Counted from the stretch's first letter, positions 15,359-23,903 are shown. The stretch: 64,000 nt of DNA from Bacteroides sp. (GCA_019414665.1 DXLO01000007.1:1-64000), one strand, 5' to 3'. Translations and numbers: made by a program. The notes: a model not told the origin generated them from the letters alone.

Positions 15359-17470
15359 ATGATAGTCTGCATAGCCGAAAAGCCCAGTGTGGCACGCGAC
15401 ATAGCCGAAGTATTAGGTGCAAGAAACCGGAAAGAAGGATATATCGAAGGAAACGGATACCAGGTAACCTGGACCTTCGGTCACCTTTGTACACTGAAAG
15501 AGCCGCACGAGTATACTCCGTCGTGGAAAGCATGGAGCTTAAGCAGCTTGCCGATGATACCTCCCCGGTTTGGCATCAAGCTGATAAACGATCCGGGTAT
15601 AGAAAAGCAGTTCCACATTATAGAAGGGCTGATGCAGCAGGCTGATGAGATTATCAACTGTGGTGATGCCGGACAAGAAGGAGAATTGATTCAACGGTGG
15701 GTAATGCAGAAAGCAGGAGCACACTGTCCGGTCAAGCGCCTGTGGATTTCATCACTTACTGAAGAGGCGATTCGAGAAGGGTTTGCCAGCCTGAAAGACC
15801 AGTCCGAATTTCAGCCGTTGTACGAAGCCGGCCTGAGCCGTGCCATAGGCGACTGGGTATTGGGAATGAATGCAACTCGTCTGTATACATTAAAATACGG
15901 ACAAAACCGTCAAGTACTTTCCATCGGAAGAGTACAGACTCCGACACTAGCCCTGATAGTCAAACGACAGCAAGAGATAGAGAACTTTAAACCTGAACCT
16001 TACTGGGAACTTAAGACTGTATACAGGGAAACGACTTTCAACTCTACAAAAGGTAAATTTTCTTCTAAAGAGGAAGGAGAGAAATTCCTGGAAACAGTAA
16101 AAAATTCAGATTTTACCGTGACCGATGTATCGGCCAAAAAAGGAACAGAAGCTCCTCCCCGCTTGTTCGACCTGACTTCATTGCAGGTAGAATGTAACAA
16201 AAAGTTCAGCTACTCGGCCGATATGACCTTGCAGCTTATCCAGTCGCTTTACGAGAAGAAAGTAGCTACTTATCCACGTGTAGATACAACTTTTCTAAGT
16301 GATGATATTTACCCCAAATGTCCGAATATTCTTGCCGGACTGAAAGATTATGCAGGTTTTACAGCCCCGTTAGCCGGAAAGAAACTACTTAAATCAAAAA
16401 AAGTTTTCGATAACTCAAAAGTTACCGACCACCATGCCATTATCCCTACCGGAGTACAGCCTCAGGGACTGACTGACATGGAAAAGCGTGTATTCGATCT
16501 GATAGCACGCCGTTTTATCGCTGTATTTTATCCGGACTGTAAATTTTCTACAACTACGGTATTGGGAGAAGTCGATAAAGTGGAATTTAAGGCAACCGGA
16601 AAGCAGATTCTGGAACCCGGATGGAGAGTAATTTTTGCCAAAGAACAGCAGGAAGAAACAAAAGAGAATGAAGAAGAACGTGTACTTCCTCTCTTTACCA
16701 TAGGGGAAAGCGGACCTCATACTCCCGATTTGACGGAAAAATGGACCCAGCCCCCCAAGCCTTATACCGAAGCCACTCTGCTCCGTGCCATGGAAACGGC
16801 TGGTAAGCTGGTTGACAATGACGAATTGCGCGATGCCCTGAAAGAAAATGGTATCGGCCGTCCGTCTACCCGTGCGGCTATCATCGAAACACTTTTCAAG
16901 CGTCACTACATCCGCAAGGAAAGAAAAAATCTGATTGCTACTCCAACAGGAGTGGAACTGATACAGCTTATTCACGAAGAGTTGCTAAAATCGGCAGAGT
17001 TGACCGGTATATGGGAAAAGAAACTTCGTGAGATAGAACGCCGCAGTTACGATGCCGCTACATTTCTTACCGAACTGAAACAGATGGTAACAGAAATTGT
17101 ATACAGTGTACTTCGTGACAATACAAACCGCCGGGTAACTATCATGCCCGAAGATGCACCCGAAAAAGGAACTCCGCAAGCAAAAACAAAGAAGAACAGC
17201 TCTTCGAAAACAAAATCATCGGATACCGAAAATGATGCATCTCCAGCTAAACCTAAACGTACACGTAAAGCGAGTGGCAATACCAATAAAGAGAAAACAC
17301 CTCAGGCTGAAACTCTTTTTTCGGTATCAACAGAAGGTAACGAAATAAAAGGAGATGAAATAATAGGTACCCTCTGCCCACTCTGCGGCAAAGGGCATAT
17401 TATCAAAGGGAAGACTTCCTACGGGTGTTCGGAATGGAAAAATGGATGTACTTTCAGAAAACCATTTTAA
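15359..17470 (+). CDS. topB: DNA topoisomerase III
   Basis: A type IA topoisomerase that decatenates and relaxes DNA by single-strand passage. The 703-residue protein has an N-terminal TOPRIM domain (IVCIAEKPSVARDIAE, GDAGQEGELIQR) and the core signature SIGRVQTPTLALIV. The catalytic tyrosine is about residue 305, in ATYPRVDTTFLSDD. GIGRPSTRAAIIETL is also present. A Ser/Thr/Lys-rich linker (about 600-665) leads to a C-terminal four-cysteine zinc module (CPLCGKG...YGCSEWKNGC) that would bind single-stranded DNA. Chromosomal copies like this are usual in Bacteroides; no transfer genes accompany it. Its last 17 bp overlap the end of the convergent methyltransferase gene. Confidence 0.96.
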   Translation: MIVCIAEKPSVARDIAEVLGARNRKEGYIEGNGYQVTWTFGHLCTLKEPHEYTPSWKAWSLSSLPMIPPRFGIKLINDPGIEKQFHIIEGLMQQADEIINCGDAGQEGELIQRWVMQKAGAHCPVKRLWISSLTEEAIREGFASLKDQSEFQPLYEAGLSRAIGDWVLGMNATRLYTLKYGQNRQVLSIGRVQTPTLALIVKRQQEIENFKPEPYWELKTVYRETTFNSTKGKFSSKEEGEKFLETVKNSDFTVTDVSAKKGTEAPPRLFDLTSLQVECNKKFSYSADMTLQLIQSLYEKKVATYPRVDTTFLSDDIYPKCPNILAGLKDYAGFTAPLAGKKLLKSKKVFDNSKVTDHHAIIPTGVQPQGLTDMEKRVFDLIARRFIAVFYPDCKFSTTTVLGEVDKVEFKATGKQILEPGWRVIFAKEQQEETKENEEERVLPLFTIGESGPHTPDLTEKWTQPPKPYTEATLLRAMETAGKLVDNDELRDALKENGIGRPSTRAAIIETLFKRHYIRKERKNLIATPTGVELIQLIHEELLKSAELTGIWEKKLREIERRSYDAATFLTELKQMVTEIVYSVLRDNTNRRVTIMPEDAPEKGTPQAKTKKNSSSKTKSSDTENDASPAKPKRTRKASGNTNKEKTPQAETLFSVSTEGNEIKGDEIIGTLCPLCGKGHIIKGKTSYGCSEWKNGCTFRKPF

Positions 17471-18872
17471 GATTTTCCGGCAAATAACCGCTACGTATAC
17501 GCCATTCCTGTGGATAAAGATTGTTGGCACGATTTCCGATGTTCTTTACAAAACCCAAAGGGACATCCTGATATGCTACCAAAACATATCCACGGGGTAC
17601 TCCTGCATCCAGTACAACCGCTTCTTTTCTTAAATAGGCAATAGCCTGTTCGTACGTCAGGTTTGCTACGGGGAAACAGTCTTCACAGCGCCTTGTCGAC
17701 ATAGCCAGCGAATGGTCGGGAATACAATCCTTCCCTTTCAGCTCGGCTACCGTTACTCCGGCATGCAAGACTTTCAAAGTAGACTTTATCATTTCATACA
17801 AATCCTGATATGCTACAGGAAAAACCGTTACGATATTGTTATCTACTGTCCATAAATAGTCTTCCGGACGGTTTACCCATGCCTTAACATCCTTCGGACA
17901 TGCCACCGTCTGTCCACCGGCTTTCTGTCCTTTTTTCTTTTTATCTTTTTTCAGACGCTTTCCCATACAGTCTGAGGAACTTAACGTATCATCTTCATTC
18001 TTACGAAGCACAGCCAGAAATAATCCCTCTCCTACCGTACGGTGAGGCAGAAAGCGATATACCGGAAACTCGCCACCGGTCAGATTCCCTGTAATGTTCC
18101 ATTCCTCACCAACCGCAACAGGAAGAATTTCAGCTCCCAGTTCACGGGCAATCCATGACACATTATCTTCGTTCTCTTCACGGTTATATGTACATGTACT
18201 ATAAATCAAGAAACCTCCCGGTTTCAGACAAGGCCAGATATCTGTCAGAATACAGCGCTGCCGCTGCCAGCAGATATCGACATTTTCCACACTCCACTCG
18301 TCTACCGCTACCGGATCTTTGCGGAACATCCCTTCTCCGGAGCAAGGTACATCAGTCAGAATCACATCAAACACAGCTTGCAGTGGAGCAAAATCAGCCG
18401 GATCATTATTCGTAACAACGACTCCTTCATCTCCCCATTTTATCAGATTTTCTGCCAATACCTGAGAACGGTTTCTCATAACCTCATTGGCTACCAGCAT
18501 ACTGCCTTCAGGCAAAACCGAACGGGCCAGTGTAGATTTTCCTCCCGGAGCAGCACAAAGATCGAGCATGACAACAGGCTCGTGTACATACTGGCGCAAA
18601 GCCTGTTCCACAAACATGGAAGATGCTTCCTGCACATAATAACTTCCGGCATGAAACAAGGGATCGAAAGTAAACGTAGGACGTGTACTCAGGTAATATC
18701 CAGTTTCGCACCAGGGAATAGAAGTACTTTCTGCAGGAACAGACTTACATTTATTCCGGTTCAAGCGAATACTTACGGGAGTATCATGCTGTAAAGCTTC
18801 AGCTAATTTTTCAAACTGTTCTTCTCCCATCAAACTGCGGGTACGTGTAACAAAATCGGAAGGAAGGTTCAT
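17454..18872 (-). CDS. RsmF-like rRNA (cytosine-C5) methyltransferase
   Basis: A 472-residue RsmB/RsmF (NOL1/NOP2/Sun) enzyme that would methylate C5 of a cytosine in rRNA. The SAM site LCAAPGGKSTLAR is near residue 110. The two cysteines of the family mechanism are in DVPCSGEGMFRKD (motif IV) and YSTCTYNREENED (motif VI). The C-terminal part (about 320-472) is the RsmF-type RNA-binding region. The ATG at 18872 (MNLPSDF) is chosen over one 54 nt upstream because the -7 box at 18906-18913 is too close to the longer frame. Exact target base is not readable. Confidence 0.9.
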   Translation of the reverse strand: MNLPSDFVTRTRSLMGEEQFEKLAEALQHDTPVSIRLNRNKCKSVPAESTSIPWCETGYYLSTRPTFTFDPLFHAGSYYVQEASSMFVEQALRQYVHEPVVMLDLCAAPGGKSTLARSVLPEGSMLVANEVMRNRSQVLAENLIKWGDEGVVVTNNDPADFAPLQAVFDVILTDVPCSGEGMFRKDPVAVDEWSVENVDICWQRQRCILTDIWPCLKPGGFLIYSTCTYNREENEDNVSWIARELGAEILPVAVGEEWNITGNLTGGEFPVYRFLPHRTVGEGLFLAVLRKNEDDTLSSSDCMGKRLKKDKKKKGQKAGGQTVACPKDVKAWVNRPEDYLWTVDNNIVTVFPVAYQDLYEMIKSTLKVLHAGVTVAELKGKDCIPDHSLAMSTRRCEDCFPVANLTYEQAIAYLRKEAVVLDAGVPRGYVLVAYQDVPLGFVKNIGNRANNLYPQEWRIRSGYLPENLKMVF

Positions 18873-18905
18873 ATAAATAATGTGTTCGATATGGTTTTCG
18901 TGCTG

Positions 18906-18913
18906 CAAAAATA
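18906..18913 (-). promoter_or_regulatory. rsmF-like gene promoter (-7 box)
   Basis: Minus-strand TATTTTTG 33 nt before the ATG; divergent from the thyA box at 18948-18955. Confidence 0.4.
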
Positions 18914-18947
18914 AGATAAATAGCATTTTCCCCCAAGATATTTTCTA

Positions 18948-18955
18948 TACCTTTG
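18948..18955 (+). promoter_or_regulatory. thyA-folA promoter (-7 box)
   Basis: TACCTTTG with predicted start near 18959, which rules out the in-frame ATG-like start at 18953 and supports 18983. Confidence 0.45.
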
Positions 18956-18982
18956 CAAATAAAAATAAAGAAACTCATTCTA

Positions 18983-19777
18983 ATGAAACAATATTTAGAC
19001 TTACTACAACGCATCCGCACGGAAGGTGTCAAGAAAGAAGACCGTACCGGAACTGGTACGATTAGTGTATTCGGACATCAGATGCGCTTTAATCTGGAAG
19101 AAGGTTTTCCGCTGGTAACAACCAAAAAGCTCCATTTGAAATCGATTATCCACGAACTACTCTGGTTCCTGAAAGGTGATACCAATGTAAAATATCTACA
19201 AGAAAACGGTGTACGTATCTGGAATGAATGGGCCGACGAAAATGGCGACCTGGGACATATTTATGGCTATCAGTGGCGTTCATGGCCCGATTATGAAGGA
19301 GGATTCATCGACCAGATTTCGGAAGCAGTGGAAACCATCAAGCACAATCCTGATTCAAGACGAATCATTGTCAACGCATGGAATGTGGCCGACCTGAAGA
19401 ACATGAATCTTCCGCCTTGCCACATGTTTTTCCAGTTCTATGTAGCCAACGGACGCCTGAGCCTGCAAATGTATCAACGTAGTGCTGATTCGTTCCTCGG
19501 AGTGCCGTTCAATATTGCTTCGTATGCCTTACTGTTGCAAATGATGGCTCAGGTTACCGGATTGAAGGCAGGAGATTTTATACATACGATAGGTGATGCA
19601 CACATCTACCTGAATCATCTGGAACAGGTGGACTTACAGCTTACCCGCAGCCCTCGTCCACTGCCTCAGATGCTTCTGAATCCGGATGTAAAAAATATCT
19701 TCGATTTCAAATACGAAGATTTCGAACTGGTAAACTACGATCCGTGGCCTCACATTGCAGGAAAAGTATCTGTTTAA
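18983..19777 (+). CDS. thyA: Thymidylate synthase
   Basis: It converts dUMP to dTMP with methylene-tetrahydrofolate as carbon donor and reductant. The protein is 264 residues, exactly the E. coli length, when started at 18983 ([11 protein letters not shown]). Motifs: [16 protein letters not shown], the catalytic Cys in [10 protein letters not shown], the phosphate-binding RRIIVNAWN, and [17 protein letters not shown]. It is followed after 23 bp by folA, which regenerates the tetrahydrofolate that ThyA consumes, so the pair forms one functional operon. Confidence 0.98.
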   Translation: MKQYLDLLQRIRTEGVKKEDRTGTGTISVFGHQMRFNLEEGFPLVTTKKLHLKSIIHELLWFLKGDTNVKYLQENGVRIWNEWADENGDLGHIYGYQWRSWPDYEGGFIDQISEAVETIKHNPDSRRIIVNAWNVADLKNMNLPPCHMFFQFYVANGRLSLQMYQRSADSFLGVPFNIASYALLLQMMAQVTGLKAGDFIHTIGDAHIYLNHLEQVDLQLTRSPRPLPQMLLNPDVKNIFDFKYEDFELVNYDPWPHIAGKVSV

Positions 19778-19800
19778 CCCATATAATCAAACATAAAAAT

Positions 19801-20286
19801 ATGCTGTCGATTATCGTTGCTATCAATAAAAACAGAGGAATCGGATTCGAAAACAAACTGTTGTATTGGCTGCCCAATGACCTGAAACGCTTCAAGGCGC
19901 TTACTACCGGACATACCATCATCATGGGTAGAAAGACTTTCGAATCACTGCCCAAAGGCGCCTTGCCCAACCGCCGCAACATCGTGCTGAGCCGTAGCTG
20001 CCACGATTTTCCCGGTGCTGAATGTTTTCATTCACTGCAAGAAGCTTTGGAACAATGTAAAGAGGAAGAAGAAGTATATATTATAGGAGGAGCAAGTCTG
20101 TATGCCGAAGCGCTGCCTCTTGCCGACAAGTTAAACATTACCGAAATAGAGGATTCAGAAAAGAAAGCCGACGCATTTTTCCCTCCCATCAATTCCGAAG
20201 AATGGAAAGAAGTACAACGAGAAAGCCATTCTACCGACGAAAAGCATGAATATGCTTATCACTTTGTAGATTACGAACGTATCTAA
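19801..20286 (+). CDS. folA: Dihydrofolate reductase
   Basis: It reduces dihydrofolate to tetrahydrofolate with NADPH. The protein is 161 residues from the ATG at 19801 (MLSIIVAINKNRGIGFENKL). It has the active-site acid in LPNDLKRFK, the NADPH-binding TIIMGRKTFESLP and RRNIVLSR, and YIIGGASLY. The upstream in-frame extension to 19744 would overlap thyA and has no family similarity. It is second gene of the thyA-folA operon, ended by the terminator at 20294-20327. Confidence 0.97.
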   Translation: MLSIIVAINKNRGIGFENKLLYWLPNDLKRFKALTTGHTIIMGRKTFESLPKGALPNRRNIVLSRSCHDFPGAECFHSLQEALEQCKEEEEVYIIGGASLYAEALPLADKLNITEIEDSEKKADAFFPPINSEEWKEVQRESHSTDEKHEYAYHFVDYERI

Positions 20287-20293
20287 AACAATA

Positions 20294-20327
20294 AATCCCC
20301 GCTTCACCGGCGGGGATTATCTTTTTT
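20294..20327 (+). terminator. Terminator of thyA-folA
   Basis: AATCCCCG (20294-20301) pairs with CGGGGATT (20311-20318), followed by ATCTTTTTT. Confidence 0.8.
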
Positions 20328-20760
20328 ATCTCTTCTTTTTGAAAAAGTCTTTCATCAGTTGTGCACAGTCATCGGCAAGAATACCTTTTACTACCACCGT
20401 CTTGGGATGTAAGGCATCGGGAGCATATCGCTGATAACCTCTTTTTTCATCTTCCGCACCGAATACCAGTTTACCCGTCTGTGCCCAAGCAATCGCTCCA
20501 GCACACATTACGCAAGGTTCTACCGTCACATAAAGTGTACACTCATTCAGATACTTGCCACCCAAAGTATTGGCAGCAGCCGTAATAGCCTGCATCTCCG
20601 CATGTGCCGTCACATCGTTCAGGGTTTCCGTCAGGTTATGCGAACGCGCAATGATACGGTCGCGACAAACAACAACTGCTCCCACAGGGACCTCTCCCCT
20701 GTCGGCAGCTTTCTGCGCCTCAATCAAGGCCTGCTTCATATAAAAAACATCATCAGCCAT
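20326..20760 (-). CDS. tadA: tRNA adenosine(34) deaminase-like nucleoside deaminase
   Basis: A zinc-dependent deaminase, 144 residues from the ATG at 20760 (MADDVFYMKQALIEAQKA). The zinc/catalytic motif HAEMQAI and the second motif VEPCVMCAGAI (PCxxC) are intact. TadA converts A34 to inosine in tRNA-Arg. Some relatives act on guanine or free nucleosides, so the symbol is by closest resemblance. It lies 4 bp after the small ribbon-helix-helix-like gene, on the same strand and probably in the same transcript. It converges on folA, whose terminator T-run overlaps its end. Confidence 0.88.
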   Translation of the reverse strand: MADDVFYMKQALIEAQKAADRGEVPVGAVVVCRDRIIARSHNLTETLNDVTAHAEMQAITAAANTLGGKYLNECTLYVTVEPCVMCAGAIAWAQTGKLVFGAEDEKRGYQRYAPDALHPKTVVVKGILADDCAQLMKDFFKKKR

Positions 20761-20764
20761 AAAC

Positions 20765-20998
20765 TTATCTGCGCATATCGTGTTCCTTAAACAAAGTAGG
20801 GTAATCGTCCTCCATATTCTGATGAATGAATGCCAATATCGTTTCACGAAGCCAGCGCGCCTTGTTCTTTATCTGGTAAGTTTCCAGATAACGGTCTACA
20901 ATCTGCACTTCTTCTTCACTCATCAAACACACCATCCGCCGTTTGCGTGGCGGAACCGATGGAGGTACCTTTTTTCTTTTTTTTCCGTTATTCATCAT
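20765..20998 (-). CDS. Small basic protein with ribbon-helix-helix-like segment
   Basis: A 77-residue protein of no recognised named family. The first 20 residues are very basic (MMNNGKKRKKVPPSVPPRKR). Residues about 22-58 (RMVCLMSEEEVQIVDRY followed by KARWLRETIL) look like a beta strand plus two helices of an MetJ/Arc-type DNA-binding fold; the tail is acidic. The ATG pair at 20995-20998 is chosen because a minus-strand -7 box (TAATTTTG, 21007-21014) lies just upstream, inside any longer frame. It precedes tadA by 4 bp. A DNA-binding or autoregulatory role is inference only. Confidence 0.65.
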   Translation of the reverse strand: MMNNGKKRKKVPPSVPPRKRRMVCLMSEEEVQIVDRYLETYQIKNKARWLRETILAFIHQNMEDDYPTLFKEHDMRR

Positions 20999-21006
20999 TG
21001 CAAATA

Positions 21007-21014
21007 CAAAATTA
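21007..21014 (-). promoter_or_regulatory. Promoter of the small RHH-like gene and tadA (-7 box)
   Basis: Minus-strand TAATTTTG ends 8 nt before the ATG, predicting a leader of about 5 nt. Confidence 0.4.
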
Positions 21015-21048
21015 GTACACTTCAACCAAATACAAAACAGAAAATGCG

Positions 21049-21056
21049 TATTTTTG
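21049..21056 (+). promoter_or_regulatory. yraN promoter (-7 box)
   Basis: TATTTTTG, 11 nt before the yraN ATG; predicted leader about 8 nt. It lies 35 bp from the divergent box at 21007-21014. Confidence 0.4.
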
Positions 21057-21067
21057 CAAAAAACAAA

Positions 21068-21433
21068 ATGGCTAAACACAATGAACTAGGGAAAGAGGGG
21101 GAAAACGCTGCTGCCGAATACTTAATGAGCAAAGGATATAGCATCCGTCACCGCAACTGGCATTCCGGCAAGAGAGAACTGGATATTGTTGCACAAAAAG
21201 ACGGTGAACTGATTGTCATTGAAGTAAAAACCCGGCGAAACGAAGAGTTCGGCAAGCCTGAAGAAGCTATCACCGACCGGAAAATAAGAAATATCATCAT
21301 TTCGACTGATACATATATCAAAAGATTCGAAATAGACCTTCCGGTCCGCTTCGATATTATTACAGTAACGGGCACAGAACCTCCCTTTCATATAGAACAT
21401 ATCCAAGAGGCATTTCTGCCTCCCGTTTGGTAA
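21068..21433 (+). CDS. yraN: YraN family endonuclease-fold protein
   Basis: A 121-residue UPF0102/YraN protein with a PD-(D/E)xK nuclease-like core: GKEGENAAAEYL, then RELDIVAQKDGELIVIEVKTR, holding the Asp and the ExK metal-site residues. Function is unproven; the fold suggests DNA processing. The ATG at 21068 (MAKHNELGKEGE) is chosen over 21044 because the -7 box at 21049-21056 places the transcript start after 21044. It starts a rightward group with the biotin-ligase fusion (28 bp later) and the MATE gene. Confidence 0.9.
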   Translation: MAKHNELGKEGENAAAEYLMSKGYSIRHRNWHSGKRELDIVAQKDGELIVIEVKTRRNEEFGKPEEAITDRKIRNIIISTDTYIKRFEIDLPVRFDIITVTGTEPPFHIEHIQEAFLPPVW

Positions 21434-21461
21434 AATTGTAAAAACAGAAAGTTTAAAAGCT

Positions 21462-22586
21462 ATGGATATAGAAGCACTCCATCAATATTGCTTAAGCAAA
21501 AAAGCCGTAACAGAATGTTTCCCTTTCGATGAAACAACCCTTGTATTTAAAGTGGTAGACCGCATGTTCCTGCTGGTTGACCTGGAACATCCAGACTGTG
21601 TCAGCATGAAATGTAATCCGGATTATGCCATCGAACTGCGCGAACATTATAACGGAATAGAAGGAGCTTATCATTTCAATAAAAAGTACTGGAATCAGGT
21701 CGCCTTAAACAGTGATGTGCCCGACAGCCTCATCCGCGAGCTGATAGATCACTCGTACGAAGAAGTCGTCGGGAAGTTCACGAAAAAACAACGTGATGTT
21801 TTCAATAAAATATCAGCAAGTTTTCAGGAAAATATCAGCATATTTTCCGAGCATCTTCCAGAACCTGTTTTTTTACATGAAACCACCTCGACAAACAGTT
21901 ATCTGGACGAACTGTGCAACAATTCTTCCGTAGAAGAACTGACCAGCGTTTATACCGATTTTCAGACAGCCGGACGAGGACAGAGAGGCAACAGCTGGGA
22001 GTCGGAAGACGGAGCAAACCTGCTTTTCAGCTTCGTACTTTATCCCGACTTTCTGGAAGCCCGGAAGCAATTCTATCTTTCACAGATTACAGCCCTCGCA
22101 CTGCAAGAAGTTTTATCGCAATACACCGACGGAATCCGCATCAAGTGGCCCAACGATATTTACTGGAAGGACAAAAAAATATGTGGTACACTGATAGAAA
22201 ACGACCTGACAGGCATACACATCAGTCGTTCTATTTCGGGGACAGGAGTCAATCTGAATCAGGAGCGTTTTATAAGTGACGCCCCCAATCCGGTATCGCT
22301 TTTCCAGATAACCGGACAACGCTACGACCGTAAGGAAATACTTCATCAATTGATGGAGCGTGTGGCTCACTACTACACACTTCTGAAAAACGGAGAAACC
22401 GAATTGATTGCCTCACGCTATCAGGACGTGCTTTACCGTAAAGAAGGTTTCTATCCCTACACAGATAAAGACGGAAGTTTCCGCGCCCGCATCTGTGGAA
22501 TTGAGCCATCCGGAGCTTTGATTCTGGAAGACGAAAGCGGGAAAAGAAGAGAATATATGTTTAAAGAAGTATCTTTCGAATTATAA
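21462..22586 (+). CDS. MmcQ/YjbR domain fused to biotin-[acetyl-CoA-carboxylase] ligase
   Basis: A 374-residue two-domain protein. Residues 1-112 match MmcQ/YjbR proteins, a CyaY-like fold annotated as DNA-binding (FPFDETTLVFKVVDRMFLL, HFNKKYWNQVAL). Residues about 135-374 are a complete biotin protein ligase: ETTSTNSYL, the biotinyl-AMP loop GRGQRGNSW (171-179), the lysine motif IKWPNDIYW (227-235), GTGVNL, and a C-terminal SH3-like cap. It would attach biotin to acetyl-CoA or other carboxylase carriers. The usual N-terminal winged helix of BirA-type repressors is absent; YjbR takes that position. An imperfect 22-bp tandem repeat lies in the linker codons (21807-21850). A sequencing frameshift joining two neighbours remains possible. 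Confidence 0.88.
   Translation: MDIEALHQYCLSKKAVTECFPFDETTLVFKVVDRMFLLVDLEHPDCVSMKCNPDYAIELREHYNGIEGAYHFNKKYWNQVALNSDVPDSLIRELIDHSYEEVVGKFTKKQRDVFNKISASFQENISIFSEHLPEPVFLHETTSTNSYLDELCNNSSVEELTSVYTDFQTAGRGQRGNSWESEDGANLLFSFVLYPDFLEARKQFYLSQITALALQEVLSQYTDGIRIKWPNDIYWKDKKICGTLIENDLTGIHISRSISGTGVNLNQERFISDAPNPVSLFQITGQRYDRKEILHQLMERVAHYYTLLKNGETELIASRYQDVLYRKEGFYPYTDKDGSFRARICGIEPSGALILEDESGKRREYMFKEVSFEL
21807..21850 (+). repeat. Imperfect 22-bp tandem repeat at the fusion junction
   Basis: Unit 1 is 21807-21828 and unit 2 is 21829-21850. The first 12 bases (AAAATATCAGCA) are identical, and 18 of 22 match overall. It encodes residues about 116-130, between the YjbR and ligase domains. A 22-bp insertion would shift the frame by one base. 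Confidence 0.7.
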
Positions 22587-22595
22587 CTTCAGCAC

Positions 22596-23903
22596 ATGTC
22601 ACCAACCAGCCAGCGAATACTGCATATAGCCATACCATCTATTATTTCAAATATCACAGTACCTCTTCTAGGACTGATAGACGTAACCATTGTAGGACAT
22701 CTTGGTTCGGCTTCTTACATCGGAGCCATAGCCGTAGGAGGCATGCTGTTCAATATGATTTACTGGATATTCGGTTTCCTGCGGATGGGAACAAGCGGCC
22801 TGACGGCACAAGCCTACGGAGCACACGATCTGAAGGAGGTAACCCGCATCCTGCTGCGTTCTACTGGTATCAGCCTGATGCTGGCACTAGCTCTTCTCAT
22901 CCTGCAATATCCGATACGTCTGATAGCTTTTGAACTGATCGACACAAGCGCCGAGGTACAACAACTTGCCACGCTGTATTTCCATATCTGTATCTGGGGA
23001 GCACCTGCCACACTGGGATTGTATAGTTTCTCAGGATGGTTTATAGGTATGCAAAACTCACGCTTCCCGATGTTCATTGCCATTACACAGAATATCGTAA
23101 ACATAGTTGCCAGTCTGCTTTTCGTATTTGTATTCGGCATGAAAGTGGAAGGAGTTGCCCTGGGAACCCTCATTGCACAGTATGCCGGACTTTTCATGGC
23201 TTATCTGCTCTGGCTGCGTTATTACCGTCCTTTACGAAAATACATCAGCCGTAAGCAACTCTTTACTCATGATGCCATGAAACGTCTGTTTCAGGTGAAC
23301 CGGGATATATTCCTGCGTACACTCTGCCTGGTGGCCGTTACAGTATTCTTCACATCAACCGGAGCTGCATTCGGCGATGTTGTTTTGGCTGTCAATACAT
23401 TGCTGATGCAATTGTTTACGTTATTCTCTTACATCATGGATGGATTTGCCTATGCAGGCGAAGCGTTGACCGGAAAATATATAGGAGCCGGAAACAGGCA
23501 GGAATTACAACGCACTATCCGTCATTTGTTTGGCTGGGGAATTGCCTTATCGCTAGCCTTTACTCTGCTGTATGGCATAGGAGGAAAAGAATTTCTAGGT
23601 TTGCTTACAAACGAACAATCGGTTATCTCTGCGTCGGGGGATTATTTCTACTGGGTACTTGCCATCCCTCTTGCAGGATTTGCAGCATTTCTGCTAGACG
23701 GTATCTGCATCGGAGCCACTTCCACCCATATCATGCTGAAAGCGATGGTTGTAGCTTCGGGAAGCTTTTTCCTGATTTATTACAGCCTGCATAACGTATT
23801 GCATAACCATGCGCTATGGCTGGGATTTATCGTTTATCTGGCATTGCGTGGCATCATGCAGGCACTATTGCTTAATTCTTCCAGTCTTCGTACTGCCAGA
23901 TGA
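22596..23903 (+). CDS. MATE family efflux transporter
   Basis: A 435-residue inner-membrane protein with about 12 hydrophobic segments in two homologous halves. MATE signatures are GLIDVTIVGHLGSASYIGA near the N-terminus and the corresponding NTLLMQLFTLFSYIMDGFA in the second half. It resembles the DinF/NorM group, which exports drugs or metabolites by Na+ or H+ antiport; the substrate is not readable. It starts 9 bp after the biotin-ligase fusion stop, so it is co-transcribed. Its last 70 bp overlap the end of the convergent Sel1-repeat gene. Confidence 0.92.
   Translation: MSPTSQRILHIAIPSIISNITVPLLGLIDVTIVGHLGSASYIGAIAVGGMLFNMIYWIFGFLRMGTSGLTAQAYGAHDLKEVTRILLRSTGISLMLALALLILQYPIRLIAFELIDTSAEVQQLATLYFHICIWGAPATLGLYSFSGWFIGMQNSRFPMFIAITQNIVNIVASLLFVFVFGMKVEGVALGTLIAQYAGLFMAYLLWLRYYRPLRKYISRKQLFTHDAMKRLFQVNRDIFLRTLCLVAVTVFFTSTGAAFGDVVLAVNTLLMQLFTLFSYIMDGFAYAGEALTGKYIGAGNRQELQRTIRHLFGWGIALSLAFTLLYGIGGKEFLGLLTNEQSVISASGDYFYWVLAIPLAGFAAFLLDGICIGATSTHIMLKAMVVASGSFFLIYYSLHNVLHNHALWLGFIVYLALRGIMQALLLNSSSLRTAR

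Noticed and set aside
15359..17470. topB as a sign of an integrative conjugative element
   Set aside because: No tra genes, integrase or att-like repeats around it; flanking genes are housekeeping.
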